DNA of 64,000 nt. Source: Alphaproteobacteria bacterium (GTDB lineage: Bacteria > Pseudomonadota > Alphaproteobacteria > Reyranellales > Reyranellaceae). Positions within the stretch are counted from its first letter, which is position 1. Every line of letters starts with the position of its first letter. The position numbers and the translations under genes are program-made. Below the pieces are notes generated by a model. That model worked only from the letters and a program-made list of their open reading frames with translations, had not been told where the DNA came from and did not search any database. The stretch lies in NCBI GenBank assembly GCA_017307275.1, contig JAFKFK010000033.1, forward strand, positions 1-64,000. The letters run 5' to 3'. Shown one piece after another: positions 50,078 to 58,786 of the stretch.

Positions 50078-50992
50078 CTAGCTCCGCTCCACTTTCTCGC
50101 CGGCACTTTGTTCGGGGGCGCCCAGGGCATCGGCCAGGCGCTGCGCGGCGCTTCCCGGCTTGAGCGGCTTGGGCTGGGAGGCATGCGGCGCCCAGCCATG
50201 TAGGAAAAGCACTTCGAAGCTTGCCGTGACCCGGCCCGACGGGCGGGCGAAGCGCTCACCATAGAGTTCGGCGGCCCGCAGAAGTGTGGCACGCCGCGTG
50301 ATCCGGCGCCGGCGCTCGACCACGAGGTTGCTCTCGCCCATGGAACTAAGGTCGCGCATCAGCGCCAGCGCATTCTCATAATCGACGTCGATCGTTTCGC
50401 TGTCGGCGACCGGCAGGGCAAAGCCCGCGCGCTGCAGAAGACCTGCCGCATCGCGCAGATCGGCGAAGGGGGAGATGCGCGGGCTGAGGCCGCCGTCTAT
50501 TTCGCTCTCTGCCGCCGCAAAGGCCTGGCGCAACTGCCAGAGCGTTCCTCCACCGAGCATGGCGGCAAGGAAGAGCCCGTCGGGTTTCAGGATGCGGCCG
50601 ATCTGGATGAGTGTACCTGGCAGGTCGTTCACCCAATGCAGGCTCATCGCACTCAATACGAGGTCGAACTGGCCGGCCGCGAAGGGAAGATGTTCCTCGT
50701 CCGCCACGACGGCCGGTCCCTGCGCGCGACGCGCAAAGCCTTCGGCAAGATCGCTGCGGACCAGATGGTCAACGCTCTGACGGTCGCCGAGCGCTGCAGC
50801 GATTTCGTCGCCGTGGCTGCCGAGATCGAGGGCAAGCACGAAACGGCGGCGGACATCGTCCAGCCGTTCGACCAGCCGTTCGGCAATCTCGCGCTTCAGG
50901 AAGGCATGACTTTCCCAGTCCTGCGCGGCGCGCTCGCGCCGATGGCGCAAGGTCGTGCGGTCGAAAACCAGCAGGGGATCGGGGCTCGTCAC
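50078..50992 (-). CDS. SAM-dependent methyltransferase (BioC/NDUFAF5-like)
   Basis: The 304-residue protein has the class I SAM fold: motif I ALDLGSHGDEIAAAL, LPFAAGQFDLVLSAMSLHWV (motif II/post I), GRILKPDGLFLAAMLGGGT, and a C-terminal extension typical of the complex I assembly factor NDUFAF5 and BioC. Alphaproteobacterial homologues lie beside comF, as here, where the genes diverge. The GTG start gives MTSPDPLLVFDRTTLRHRRE. Motif I has Ser-His in place of the usual Gly-x-Gly end, a slight deviation. It may methylate a complex I subunit (hydroxylation-like in humans) or act in biotin synthesis; neither is proven. Confidence 0.85.
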   Translation of the reverse strand: MTSPDPLLVFDRTTLRHRRERAAQDWESHAFLKREIAERLVERLDDVRRRFVLALDLGSHGDEIAAALGDRQSVDHLVRSDLAEGFARRAQGPAVVADEEHLPFAAGQFDLVLSAMSLHWVNDLPGTLIQIGRILKPDGLFLAAMLGGGTLWQLRQAFAAAESEIDGGLSPRISPFADLRDAAGLLQRAGFALPVADSETIDVDYENALALMRDLSSMGESNLVVERRRRITRRATLLRAAELYGERFARPSGRVTASFEVLFLHGWAPHASQPKPLKPGSAAQRLADALGAPEQSAGEKVERS

Positions 50993-51072
50993 AGTGGGTA
51001 TGTAAGGCGAAAGAGCGACGGCGGGTAGGGGACGCCATTCTGTCGGCGTATTTGCACGGCCCAATCGGTGCG

Positions 51073-51849
51073 ATGTTTCGAAGCCTGCCCCCTGGGCTGA
51101 GCCAAGCCTGTGCGCAGGCGGGGCGGATGGTGCTGGACGCCGTCCTGCCGCCACTGTGCCTCGGCTGCAACGAGATCGTTGGCGAGCCTGGAGGGCTTTG
51201 TGCCGCCTGCTGGCAAGGTTTCAATTTCGTGTCGGCCCCGCACTGCGCCTGTTGCGGCACACCGTTCGAGGAAGACCTCGGACCGGAAGCTCTCTGCGCG
51301 GGATGCCTGGCTCGACGGCCGCATTACAATCGCGCGCGCGCTGCACTGATCTACGACGATCACAGCCGGCGGCTGATCCTGCCCTTCAAGCATGGCGACC
51401 GCACCGATATCGCGCGGGCCTGCGGCGGTTGGATGGCGCGAGCGGGCGCTGAACTCCTGGCGTCGGCTGATTTCGTGGCGCCGGTGCCGCTTCATTGGCG
51501 GCGCCTTTTCATGCGGCGCTACAATCAGGCGGCCCTGCTGGCGCGCGTTCTCGTGCGCGATCTGGCTCCGTCCCACAAAGGACGTCTGGCGCCCGATCTA
51601 CTCCGCCGCCACCGCTGGACAGGTTCGCAGACCGGTCTGCGTGCCCGGGAACGCCGGCGCAATGTTCGCGAGGCGTTCGATGTTCATCCACATTGGCGGA
51701 CTGAAGTGGCCGGAAAGCGCATCCTGCTGGTCGACGACGTGCTCACCACCGGGGCGACCGTCGAAGCCTGTAGCCGCGTATTGGAACGCGCCGGGGCGGA
51801 TTGCGTCGATGTCCTGACGCTGGCGCGGGTCATCCGGCCGGCTATATAG
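51073..51849 (+). CDS. comF: ComF family phosphoribosyltransferase-like protein
   Basis: The 258-residue protein has N-terminal zinc-binding Cys pairs (CLGCNEI, CAACW, CACCG, CAGCL) and a C-terminal PRTase-like loop, ILLVDDVLTTGATVEACSRV. In naturally competent bacteria ComF helps import ssDNA; in alphaproteobacteria it also occurs without obvious competence genes. ATG 51073 is chosen; the longer frame upstream is the shadow of the methyltransferase gene. Glutaredoxin follows 23 bases downstream. Confidence 0.9.
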   Translation: MFRSLPPGLSQACAQAGRMVLDAVLPPLCLGCNEIVGEPGGLCAACWQGFNFVSAPHCACCGTPFEEDLGPEALCAGCLARRPHYNRARAALIYDDHSRRLILPFKHGDRTDIARACGGWMARAGAELLASADFVAPVPLHWRRLFMRRYNQAALLARVLVRDLAPSHKGRLAPDLLRRHRWTGSQTGLRARERRRNVREAFDVHPHWRTEVAGKRILLVDDVLTTGATVEACSRVLERAGADCVDVLTLARVIRPAI

Positions 51850-51872
51850 TTTCGGAAAGAGGTTCACCCATC

Positions 51873-52133
51873 ATGGCCAAGATCGAGATCTACACCACGC
51901 CGTTCTGCGGTTACTGCGCCCGGGCCAAAGGCCTGCTCGACAAGAAGGGTGCGGCTTACGAGGAAATGGACGTGATGATGGACGACAAGAAGCGCAGCGA
52001 GATGCGTGAACGGTCCCGGCGCACGACGGTCCCGCAGATCTTCATCAACGGCGAACATATCGGCGGTTCCGACGAACTCGCCGCTCTCGAGAGCGCGGGC
52101 AAGCTCGATCCACTGCTCGCCCAGCAGGGCTGA
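51873..52133 (+). CDS. grxC: Glutaredoxin 3 (GrxC)
   Basis: This 86-residue dithiol glutaredoxin has the active site CGYC in IYTTPFCGYCARAKGLL instead of the more usual CPYC. The cis-Pro loop TVPQIFINGEHIGGSDEL is complete. It reduces disulfides with glutathione. It lies between comF and the carbon-nitrogen hydrolase on the same strand, a conserved alphaproteobacterial neighbourhood. Confidence 0.93.
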   Translation: MAKIEIYTTPFCGYCARAKGLLDKKGAAYEEMDVMMDDKKRSEMRERSRRTTVPQIFINGEHIGGSDELAALESAGKLDPLLAQQG

Positions 52134-52142
52134 GCCGCGGCG

Positions 52143-53009
52143 ATGTCGTCGTTCAAAGCCGGTCTTGTCCAGACCAACGTCAGCAACGAGATGTCGGAGA
52201 ACGTGGCCTTCGTGCGTGAGCAGGCCAAGCTCGCCCGCGATGCCGGTGCTGACTTCATCATGACGCCGGAGAATACCGGCTTGATCGGTGCCAACCGCAC
52301 CGAGACCCTGGCAAAGGCACAGACCGAGGAAGAGCACGCGATGCTCGCGGCCTGTCGGGCCAGCGCGCGCGACACCGGTGCCTGGTTCCTTTTGGGATCG
52401 ATCCACGTTCGCGTGCCGGGCGAAGAGCAGATCCGCAATCGCTCCTATCTGATCGATCCGACGGGTGGCATCGTCGCGAGCTACGACAAGATTCACATGT
52501 TCGACGTCCAGCTCGCGGGCGGCGAGAGTTATCGCGAATCCTCGACCTTCAGGCCGGGCGAGAAGGCGGTGCTGGCCGAGACGCCGTGGGGCGTGCTGGG
52601 CATGACCATCTGCTACGACTTGCGCTTCCCCTACCTCTATCGCGATCTCGCCCATGCGGGGGCGACGATGCTGGCGATCCCGTCGTCGTTCACGGTGCCG
52701 ACCGGGCAAGCCCATTGGCATACTTTGATGCGGGCGCGGGCGATCGAGACGGGCTGCTTTGTCTTCGCACCGGCGCAGGTCGGCACGCACAAGGGCTCGA
52801 ACCGCAAGACCTACGGTCATTCGATCGTCGTGGCGCCGTGGGGCGAGGTGCTGGCCGATGCTGGCGGCGAGAAGGCCGGCTTCGTCGTGGCCGATATCGA
52901 CGTGGCCAAGATCGCCGAGGCCCGCAAGATGGTTCCGTCGCTGACGCATGATCGGAAATTCGCGGCGCCGGTGCTGCACAAGGCAGCGGTGGCGAAGGCC
53001 GCCGAATAG
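52143..53009 (+). CDS. Carbon-nitrogen hydrolase (Nit/omega-amidase type)
   Basis: The 288-residue nitrilase-superfamily enzyme has the Glu-Lys-Cys triad visible as Glu in DFIMTPENTGLIG, Lys in ASYDKIHMFDV and Cys in GMTICYDLRFPYLYRDLA. The closest type is Nit1/Nit2, which hydrolyses deaminated glutathione or alpha-ketoglutaramate. The gene is 9 bases after grxC, fitting a glutathione-repair role. The C-terminus VLHKAAVAKAAE is short but complete. Confidence 0.92.
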   Translation: MSSFKAGLVQTNVSNEMSENVAFVREQAKLARDAGADFIMTPENTGLIGANRTETLAKAQTEEEHAMLAACRASARDTGAWFLLGSIHVRVPGEEQIRNRSYLIDPTGGIVASYDKIHMFDVQLAGGESYRESSTFRPGEKAVLAETPWGVLGMTICYDLRFPYLYRDLAHAGATMLAIPSSFTVPTGQAHWHTLMRARAIETGCFVFAPAQVGTHKGSNRKTYGHSIVVAPWGEVLADAGGEKAGFVVADIDVAKIAEARKMVPSLTHDRKFAAPVLHKAAVAKAAE

Positions 53010-53033
53010 GCGGCAGGGCGGGACTGTGCCGCC

Positions 53034-53534
53034 CTAAGACGTCTTTCGAGCCGCGATCCGCTGCACCATGGCCATCTTGGGCTCGCTGATCATCCGCGCT
53101 TCGTAGGCGGTCACCGAGAAACGTCCGCGCACCAGTTCGAGTAGTTCGCCGTCCTTCAGCAGAAACTCGGGTCGGCTCGGTTTGCCGAAACGCTCGTTGC
53201 CGACCATGAAAGTCTCGTAAAGCAGGATGCCACCCGGCTGCAGCGCCTCGAACAGAACGGGAAACAGCGGCCGATGCAGGTAGTTGGTCACGACCACGGC
53301 GCCGAAACGGCGGTCGCCCAGCGGCCAGGGTGATCCATCCTCGAGATCGGCGGCGACGACCTCGATATTGTCGGCGGCGGCAAGCTCACTCACGTCGCGA
53401 TCGATTGCCGTCACGCGATGGCCGCGGCCGGCGAGGAAGCGGCTATGCCGGCCCTTGCCGGCGGCGAGGTCGAGGACGTTGGCGCCCGCCGGCAGCAGGC
53501 CGGCCCAGGTGGCGATCCAGGGAGAGACAGTCAT
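53034..53534 (-). CDS. Class I SAM-dependent methyltransferase (TehB-like)
   Basis: The 166-residue protein has motif I VLDLAAGKGRHSRFLAGRGH, VTAIDRDVSELAAA, DRRFGAVVVTNYLHRP and PGGILLYETFMVGNERFGKP. This is the TehB/tellurite-type small methyltransferase group. The start MTVSPWIATWAG was chosen because the 23 residues upstream in frame look non-conserved and the SAM fold starts at once. It is convergent with the hydrolase gene. The substrate is unknown. Confidence 0.85.
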   Translation of the reverse strand: MTVSPWIATWAGLLPAGANVLDLAAGKGRHSRFLAGRGHRVTAIDRDVSELAAADNIEVVAADLEDGSPWPLGDRRFGAVVVTNYLHRPLFPVLFEALQPGGILLYETFMVGNERFGKPSRPEFLLKDGELLELVRGRFSVTAYEARMISEPKMAMVQRIAARKTS

Positions 53535-53623
53535 ACCGTGCGTGTCTTGGTGCGAAAGGGACAAACGGGGCGCGACAATCGGGCCTTGCGTCCAGCGCGA
53601 CAAGCCACCATTTTCGGGGCGTC

Positions 53624-54109
53624 ATGATTCTGTATCGTTTGCGCTGCGCCAAGGGCCATGAATTCGATAGCTGGTTCAAGGACAGCAAGACTTATGAGCG
53701 CCAGGAAAAGAAGTCGCTGATCGGCTGCGCCGTCTGCGGCTCGTCCAAGGTTGAGCGCGCCATCATGGCGCCGCGCATCGGCAAGAAGGGCAAGGACGAA
53801 GCGCCGATGGAGGTCGCCGAGGCCCCCGCGACGACGCCAGCCGCTCCGTCGCCCGAGCAGCAGCAGATGGCGGCGCTCGCCAAGCATATGCCGAAAGAGT
53901 TGCGCGAGGCATTGCTCAAAGTCCGTGCCGAAGTCGAAAAGAACTGCGAGCACGTTGGCGACAAGTTTGCCGACGAGGCGCGCAAGATCCACTACGGCGA
54001 GAGCGACAAGCGCGGCATCTACGGCGAAACGAGCGACGAGGAAGCCGAGGCGCTCGCCGAAGAGGGGATCGAGTTCGGCCGCCTGCCCTGGATCCCGCGC
54101 GGAAATTGA
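53624..54109 (+). CDS. DUF1178 family protein
   Basis: The 161-residue protein has an N-terminal zinc-ribbon-like segment (ILYRLRCAKGHEFDSWFKDS, with CAVCGSS later), a Pro/Ala linker and a helical C-terminus ending in IEFGRLPWIPRGN. DUF1178 proteins are common in alphaproteobacteria next to the nitrilase-family gene and ubiG, with no assigned function. ATG 53624 is used; the longer frame upstream is a shadow of the opposite gene. It is divergent from the methyltransferase gene and convergent with ubiG. Confidence 0.88.
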   Translation: MILYRLRCAKGHEFDSWFKDSKTYERQEKKSLIGCAVCGSSKVERAIMAPRIGKKGKDEAPMEVAEAPATTPAAPSPEQQQMAALAKHMPKELREALLKVRAEVEKNCEHVGDKFADEARKIHYGESDKRGIYGETSDEEAEALAEEGIEFGRLPWIPRGN

Positions 54110-54133
54110 CGCCCGCCGTATCGGCGCTGGCCG

Positions 54134-54898
54134 CTAGGTCGGGCGTTTGATCCCGTAGAGCATGTAGTTCACGTCCAGGTCGTTCTTGTTCAGCGACCAG
54201 AGACGGCTGAGCGGGCTGTAGACGACACCAACGATCTCCTGGGCGTCGATCCCGCCGCCACGCAGGCCACGCACGGCTTCCGAGGGCTTCAGGAATTTCT
54301 TCCAGTCGTGGGTGCCGCGCGGCAGCCAGCCCAGCACATACTCGGCGCCGGCGATGGCCATCGCCCAGGCCTTGGCCGTGCGGTTGAGCGTCGAGAGGAA
54401 CAGCAGGCCGCCCGGCTTCACCATGCGCCCGCAGGAATGCAGGAAGAGATCGACGTCGGAGACATGCTCGACGATCTCCAGCGCCATCACGATGTCGAAC
54501 TGTGCGCCGCTGTCGGCCAACGCCTCGGCCGTACCCTGTCGATAGTCAATGGAGAGGTCCTGACGCTCGGCATGGAGTGCGGCGACCGAAATGTTGCGCC
54601 CCGAGGCGTCTACGCCGGTTACCTGTGCTCCCAGTCGGGTCATCGGCTCGCTCAGCAAGCCGCCACCGCAGCCAATATCGAGCAACGACAGGCCGTCGAG
54701 CGGCCGGCCCGACAGGGCATCGCGCTGCCAGTAAGCCGCGGCGCGGTCGCGAATATAGCCGATCCGCACCGGATTGAGCTGGTGCAGCGGGGCAAACTTG
54801 CCCCTGGGGTCCCACCATTCGTCGGCAATACGCGAAAAGCGTTCGACTTCGGCTGGATCGACTGTTCCCGTGGTGGGGATATGCGCGCTTTCGACCAT
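54134..54898 (-). CDS. ubiG: Ubiquinone biosynthesis O-methyltransferase UbiG
   Basis: UbiG carries out both O-methylations in ubiquinone synthesis. The 254-residue product has EVERFSRIADEWWDPRGKFA, PLHQLNPVRIGYIRDR, SAM motif I LLDIGCGGGLLSEPMTRLG, and EHVSDVDLFLHSCGRMVKPG with LNRTAKAW. It is divergent from lysC; the 78-base gap holds both promoters. Confidence 0.96.
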   Translation of the reverse strand: MVESAHIPTTGTVDPAEVERFSRIADEWWDPRGKFAPLHQLNPVRIGYIRDRAAAYWQRDALSGRPLDGLSLLDIGCGGGLLSEPMTRLGAQVTGVDASGRNISVAALHAERQDLSIDYRQGTAEALADSGAQFDIVMALEIVEHVSDVDLFLHSCGRMVKPGGLLFLSTLNRTAKAWAMAIAGAEYVLGWLPRGTHDWKKFLKPSEAVRGLRGGGIDAQEIVGVVYSPLSRLWSLNKNDLDVNYMLYGIKRPT

Positions 54899-54976
54899 GC
54901 CTACCCTTGACCCATATGGCGCCGCCGGTGTCTATAGCCCGCTTTCCAGGCGGGGGCTTCCCCTTCGAGTAGGGCT

Positions 54977-56224
54977 ATGGCGCGCATTGTTCTGAAATTC
55001 GGCGGTACTTCGGTCGGCGACACGGATCGGATCAAGAACGTTGCGCGCAAAGTAAAAGCCGAAGTCGCGCGGGGCAACGAGGTCGCGGTCGTGGTTTCGG
55101 CCATGTCGGGCGCGACCAACCAGCTCGTCAAATGGGTGAACGAGATCGCCCCTCTGCACGACCCGCGCGAATACGACGTCGTCGTCGCGACGGGCGAGCA
55201 GGTCACGATTGGCCTCCTGGCGATGGCGCTCCAGCAGGAAGGCGTGAACTCGCGCTCCTGGGTTTCCTGGCAGCTCCCGATCAAGACCGATGCCGCTTAT
55301 GCCAAGGCTCGCGTCATCGAGATCGACACGACCGAGATGTCCCGGACCATGTCGGCAGGTGAAGTGCCGATCGTGCCGGGCTTTCAGGGCGTGTCGCCCG
55401 AGGGCCGGATCACGACCCTGGGGCGCGGCGGCTCGGATACGTCGGCGGTGGCGCTGGCTGCGGCCCTGAAGGCCGATCGCTGCGACATCTATACCGACGT
55501 CGACGGCGTCTACACGACCGATCCCCGGATTGTGGAAAAGGCGCAGAAGATCGACCGGGTGACCTACGAAGAGATGCTTGAAATGGCGTCGCTGGGCTCG
55601 AAGGTGCTGCAGACGCGCTCCGTCGAGTTGGCGATGAATCATCATGTGCGGGTGCAGGTGCTGTCGTCGTTCGACGAGGCGCTCGGCAGCGACCTCCCCG
55701 GAACGCTGGTTGTGGACGAGGAAGAGATCATGGCCCAGGGGCTCGAGAAGTCTGTCGTCAGCGGCATCGCCTTCGCCAGGGATGAGGCCAAAGTCACGGT
55801 GACCCATGTGCCCGACCGGCCGGGCGTCGCGGCGGCGATCTTCGGCCCGCTGGCCGAAGCCAATATCAACGTCGACATGATCGTGCAGAACGTTTCGCTC
55901 GATGGCGGCTCGACCGATATCACCTTCACGGTGCCCAAGGCCGATCTTACCCGTGCCGTGCAACGACTGGAGCAGGCCAAGGCCGACCTCCGGTTCGCCG
56001 AGGTCAAGTCGGACATCAACGTATCCAAGGTGTCGGTGATCGGTGTCGGCATGCGGAGCCACGCCGGCGTTGCGCTCAAGATGTTCGAAACCCTTGCCGG
56101 CAAGGGGATAAATATCCAGGTGATCTCCACCTCGGAGATCAAGATCAGCGTCCTCGTGGCCGCCGAGTATACCGAGCTCGCTGTCCGGGCCCTGCACACG
56201 GCCTATGAGCTGGATGCAGCCTGA
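54977..56224 (+). CDS. lysC: Aspartate kinase
   Basis: The 415-residue enzyme phosphorylates aspartate to open the lysine/threonine/methionine pathway. It has LKFGGTSVGDTDRIKN, VVVSAMSGATNQLV, TLGRGGSDTSAVALAAALKA and the Asp-family segment YTDVDGVYTTDPRIV, and two ACT domains (VTVTHVPDRPGVAAAIFGPL and VSVIGVGMRSHAGVALKMFE) for feedback control by lysine/threonine. The gene precedes ptsP, as in many alphaproteobacteria, with a 217-base spacer. Confidence 0.95.
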   Translation: MARIVLKFGGTSVGDTDRIKNVARKVKAEVARGNEVAVVVSAMSGATNQLVKWVNEIAPLHDPREYDVVVATGEQVTIGLLAMALQQEGVNSRSWVSWQLPIKTDAAYAKARVIEIDTTEMSRTMSAGEVPIVPGFQGVSPEGRITTLGRGGSDTSAVALAAALKADRCDIYTDVDGVYTTDPRIVEKAQKIDRVTYEEMLEMASLGSKVLQTRSVELAMNHHVRVQVLSSFDEALGSDLPGTLVVDEEEIMAQGLEKSVVSGIAFARDEAKVTVTHVPDRPGVAAAIFGPLAEANINVDMIVQNVSLDGGSTDITFTVPKADLTRAVQRLEQAKADLRFAEVKSDINVSKVSVIGVGMRSHAGVALKMFETLAGKGINIQVISTSEIKISVLVAAEYTELAVRALHTAYELDAA

Positions 56225-56441
56225 GCGAGAATCCCACCTTCTCTATGCGAATTAGCCGGTAGGCAGTTCGGCGCGGGTCTTGCTATAAGCGAGCCATGCG
56301 CGCCGAGCTCCATATGGCTTGCCAAGACGTTCGTCCGACCATTTCGGCGGCCGAGGCGTGGCGAGCTTATGGGCGAGTTTGTGCCCGCATCATTTACCGC
56401 AGCTTTGTCGTAATCCGACTCAAGCATCCCGCGGTCTGACC
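56225..56441. other. Intergenic spacer lysC-ptsP (217 bases)
   Basis: No gene is recognised. An open frame runs through the right part as the non-conserved upstream extension of ptsP. TATAAG at 56285-56290 near TTGC could be a -10-like element, but I cannot pair it with a convincing -35 box. Confidence 0.3.
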
Positions 56442-58706
56442 ATGGAGAGATCCACTCCTCCGGCCGGACCGCGAATGCTCCTCAAGCGGCTCCGGGACAC
56501 GATGGCGCGTGCCGACTCTGTCGAGGTCACGCTGGGGGAGGTCGCGCGCCTGGTCGCCAATGAGATGGTGGCCGAAGTCTGCTCCATCTACCTGCTGCGC
56601 GCCGGCGAAGTGCTGGAGCTGTTTGCCACTCAGGGCCTCAATCCGTCCGCCGTGCATCGCACGCGGCTCAGGGTCGGCGAAGGTCTGGTCGGCGACATAG
56701 CGGCCCATGGGCGGGCGCTGGCGCTCGACGATGCGCAGTCTCACCCGCAATTCGCCTACCGGCCCGAAACCGGCGAGGAGATCTATCATTCGCTCGCCGG
56801 CGTGCCGATCCTGCGTGCTGGTCGCGTGCTGGGCGTGCTGGTCGTGCAGAACCGCACGCGCCGGCAGTACGACGAAGAAGAGATCGAGACGCTGCAGACC
56901 ATCGCCATGGTGCTGGCGGAAGTCGTCTCGGCCGGCCACATCGTCAGCCCCAACGAAGTGCAGCAGGTCGACGGCATCGGCCTGTTGCCGCTGCGCGTCG
57001 ACGGCGTGCAGCTCACGCCCGGCGTGACGATCGGGCGTGCCGTGCTGCACGAGCCGCGCATTGTCATCCAGCGTGTCGTTGCCGAGGACGAGGCGCAGGA
57101 GCAGCAACGCTTCCAGGAGGCGCTGCACGGTGTCCGCGAGGACGTCGATCGTATGCTCGAAGCGCACGACATGCAGTCGGGCGAGCAGCGCGAGATCCTC
57201 GAAACGTTCCGCATGTTCGTCGACGATCGCGGTTGGATCGAGCGCGTGCGCGAAGCCATCGCCTCGGGCCTCACCGCCGAGGCGGGCGTGCAGCGCGCTT
57301 TCGACGATGTACGGGCCCGCCTCGGGCAGTCGACCGATCCCTATATCCGGGAGCGCCTGAGCGATCTGCAGGATCTCAGCAACCGTCTACTGCTGCGCCT
57401 CACCGGTCGTGTTGCCGTCGATCCCAGCACGCTGCCCGATGACATGATCGTCATCGCGCGCGACATGGGGCCAGCCGAACTGCTCGACTATGACCGCACG
57501 CGGCTGCGCGGCGTCGTGCTCGAAGAGGGTTCGGCGCTCAGCCATGTCGCCATTGTCGCACGTGCCCTCGACATTCCTGTCGTCGGCCGCGCGCCGGATG
57601 TTCTGTCGCGCGTGGAAGCTGGCGATCCGATCGTCGTCGACGGTGACAATGCCCAGGTCCTCGTCCGGCCGGGAGAGGACATCCTTCAGGGTGTCTACGC
57701 TGCGATCGATGCACGGGCCGAGCGTCGCCGCAAGTATGCGGCGTTGCGCGACCTGCCCTCCGTGACGCGTAATCAGGCGCCGATCTCGTTGCACATGAAT
57801 GCCGGTCTGCTGATCGACATGCAGCATCTCGACGACACCGGCGCCGATGGTGTTGGTCTCTATCGGACCGAGATTCCGTTCATGGTGCGTTCGGAATTTC
57901 CCGACGTCGATGCACAGGCGTGGCTCTATGGTCGCGTTCTCGACCTCGCGGATGGACGTCCCGTAACGTTCCGAACCCTCGACGTGGGGGGCGACAAGGT
58001 GTTGCCCTATATCGGCGCATTTGGCGACGACAACCCCGCAATGGGGTGGCGAGCGATCCGCATCGGCCTCGACCGCCCGGCAATGCTGCGGGGGCAGCTC
58101 CGCGCATTGGTTCAGGCTGCCAACGGTCGGCCATTGTCGGTGATGTTTCCTATGATCGCCGATGTCGCAGAACTCTTGAGCGCCCGTAAGTTGCTCGATC
58201 TGGAACTTGAGCGTGCCAAGCGGCGGGGCATGGTCGAGCCCGAGCGTCTGCGTGTTGGCGTTATGTTCGAAGTTCCCGCGCTGGCATGGCAGCTCGACAG
58301 CCTGCTGCCCCATGTCGATTTCCTTTCGGTGGGGACGAACGATCTCATGCAGTTCCTGTTTGCCGCCGACCGCGGCAACAGCCGGCTGGCGGGTCGCTAC
58401 GACAGCTTGTCCCCAGCCTTGCTTCGGTTGCTACATTTTGTGGTGGAGAAGGCTCGGCCTGCCGGCGTCGATCTTGCGGTCTGCGGCGAGATGGCCGGTC
58501 GTCCTGTCGAAGCACTTGCGTTGCTCGCCGTTGGCGTGCGTACGCTTTCGATGTCGCCGGGTGCGATTGGTCCCGTCAAAGCAATGATTCGTTCGCTCGA
58601 TCTCAACGACGCAGTTGGTTTCATGACCTCTGCGCTTTCACAACCGGATCGACCGTTGCGTGAGACGCTGCGCCTCTTCGCCGCCGATCACGCGATCGAA
58701 ATTTAA
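56442..58706 (+). CDS. ptsP: Phosphoenolpyruvate-protein phosphotransferase PtsP (EI-Ntr)
   Basis: The 754-residue enzyme starts the nitrogen phosphotransferase relay (PtsP to NPr to EIIA-Ntr). The GAF domain occupies about residues 15-160 (VANEMVAEVCSIYLLRAGEV), then the EI domains: phospho-His region GVVLEEGSALSHVAIVARAL, PEP-binding GADGVGLYRTEIPFMVR, DVGGDKVLPYIGAFGDDNPA, and the catalytic Cys in LAVCGEMAGRPVEAL. The start MERSTPPAGPRM is preceded by CTGACC, with a weak ribosome site. It is followed by the RodZ-like gene. Confidence 0.95.
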   Translation: MERSTPPAGPRMLLKRLRDTMARADSVEVTLGEVARLVANEMVAEVCSIYLLRAGEVLELFATQGLNPSAVHRTRLRVGEGLVGDIAAHGRALALDDAQSHPQFAYRPETGEEIYHSLAGVPILRAGRVLGVLVVQNRTRRQYDEEEIETLQTIAMVLAEVVSAGHIVSPNEVQQVDGIGLLPLRVDGVQLTPGVTIGRAVLHEPRIVIQRVVAEDEAQEQQRFQEALHGVREDVDRMLEAHDMQSGEQREILETFRMFVDDRGWIERVREAIASGLTAEAGVQRAFDDVRARLGQSTDPYIRERLSDLQDLSNRLLLRLTGRVAVDPSTLPDDMIVIARDMGPAELLDYDRTRLRGVVLEEGSALSHVAIVARALDIPVVGRAPDVLSRVEAGDPIVVDGDNAQVLVRPGEDILQGVYAAIDARAERRRKYAALRDLPSVTRNQAPISLHMNAGLLIDMQHLDDTGADGVGLYRTEIPFMVRSEFPDVDAQAWLYGRVLDLADGRPVTFRTLDVGGDKVLPYIGAFGDDNPAMGWRAIRIGLDRPAMLRGQLRALVQAANGRPLSVMFPMIADVAELLSARKLLDLELERAKRRGMVEPERLRVGVMFEVPALAWQLDSLLPHVDFLSVGTNDLMQFLFAADRGNSRLAGRYDSLSPALLRLLHFVVEKARPAGVDLAVCGEMAGRPVEALALLAVGVRTLSMSPGAIGPVKAMIRSLDLNDAVGFMTSALSQPDRPLRETLRLFAADHAIEI

Positions 58707-58786
58707 CGACGACATCTCGAATCGCTTTTGCCCTGTCATCGGGCCTCTGCTAAAACTCGCGACGAGGGGACAAGCAGGGATATTCG

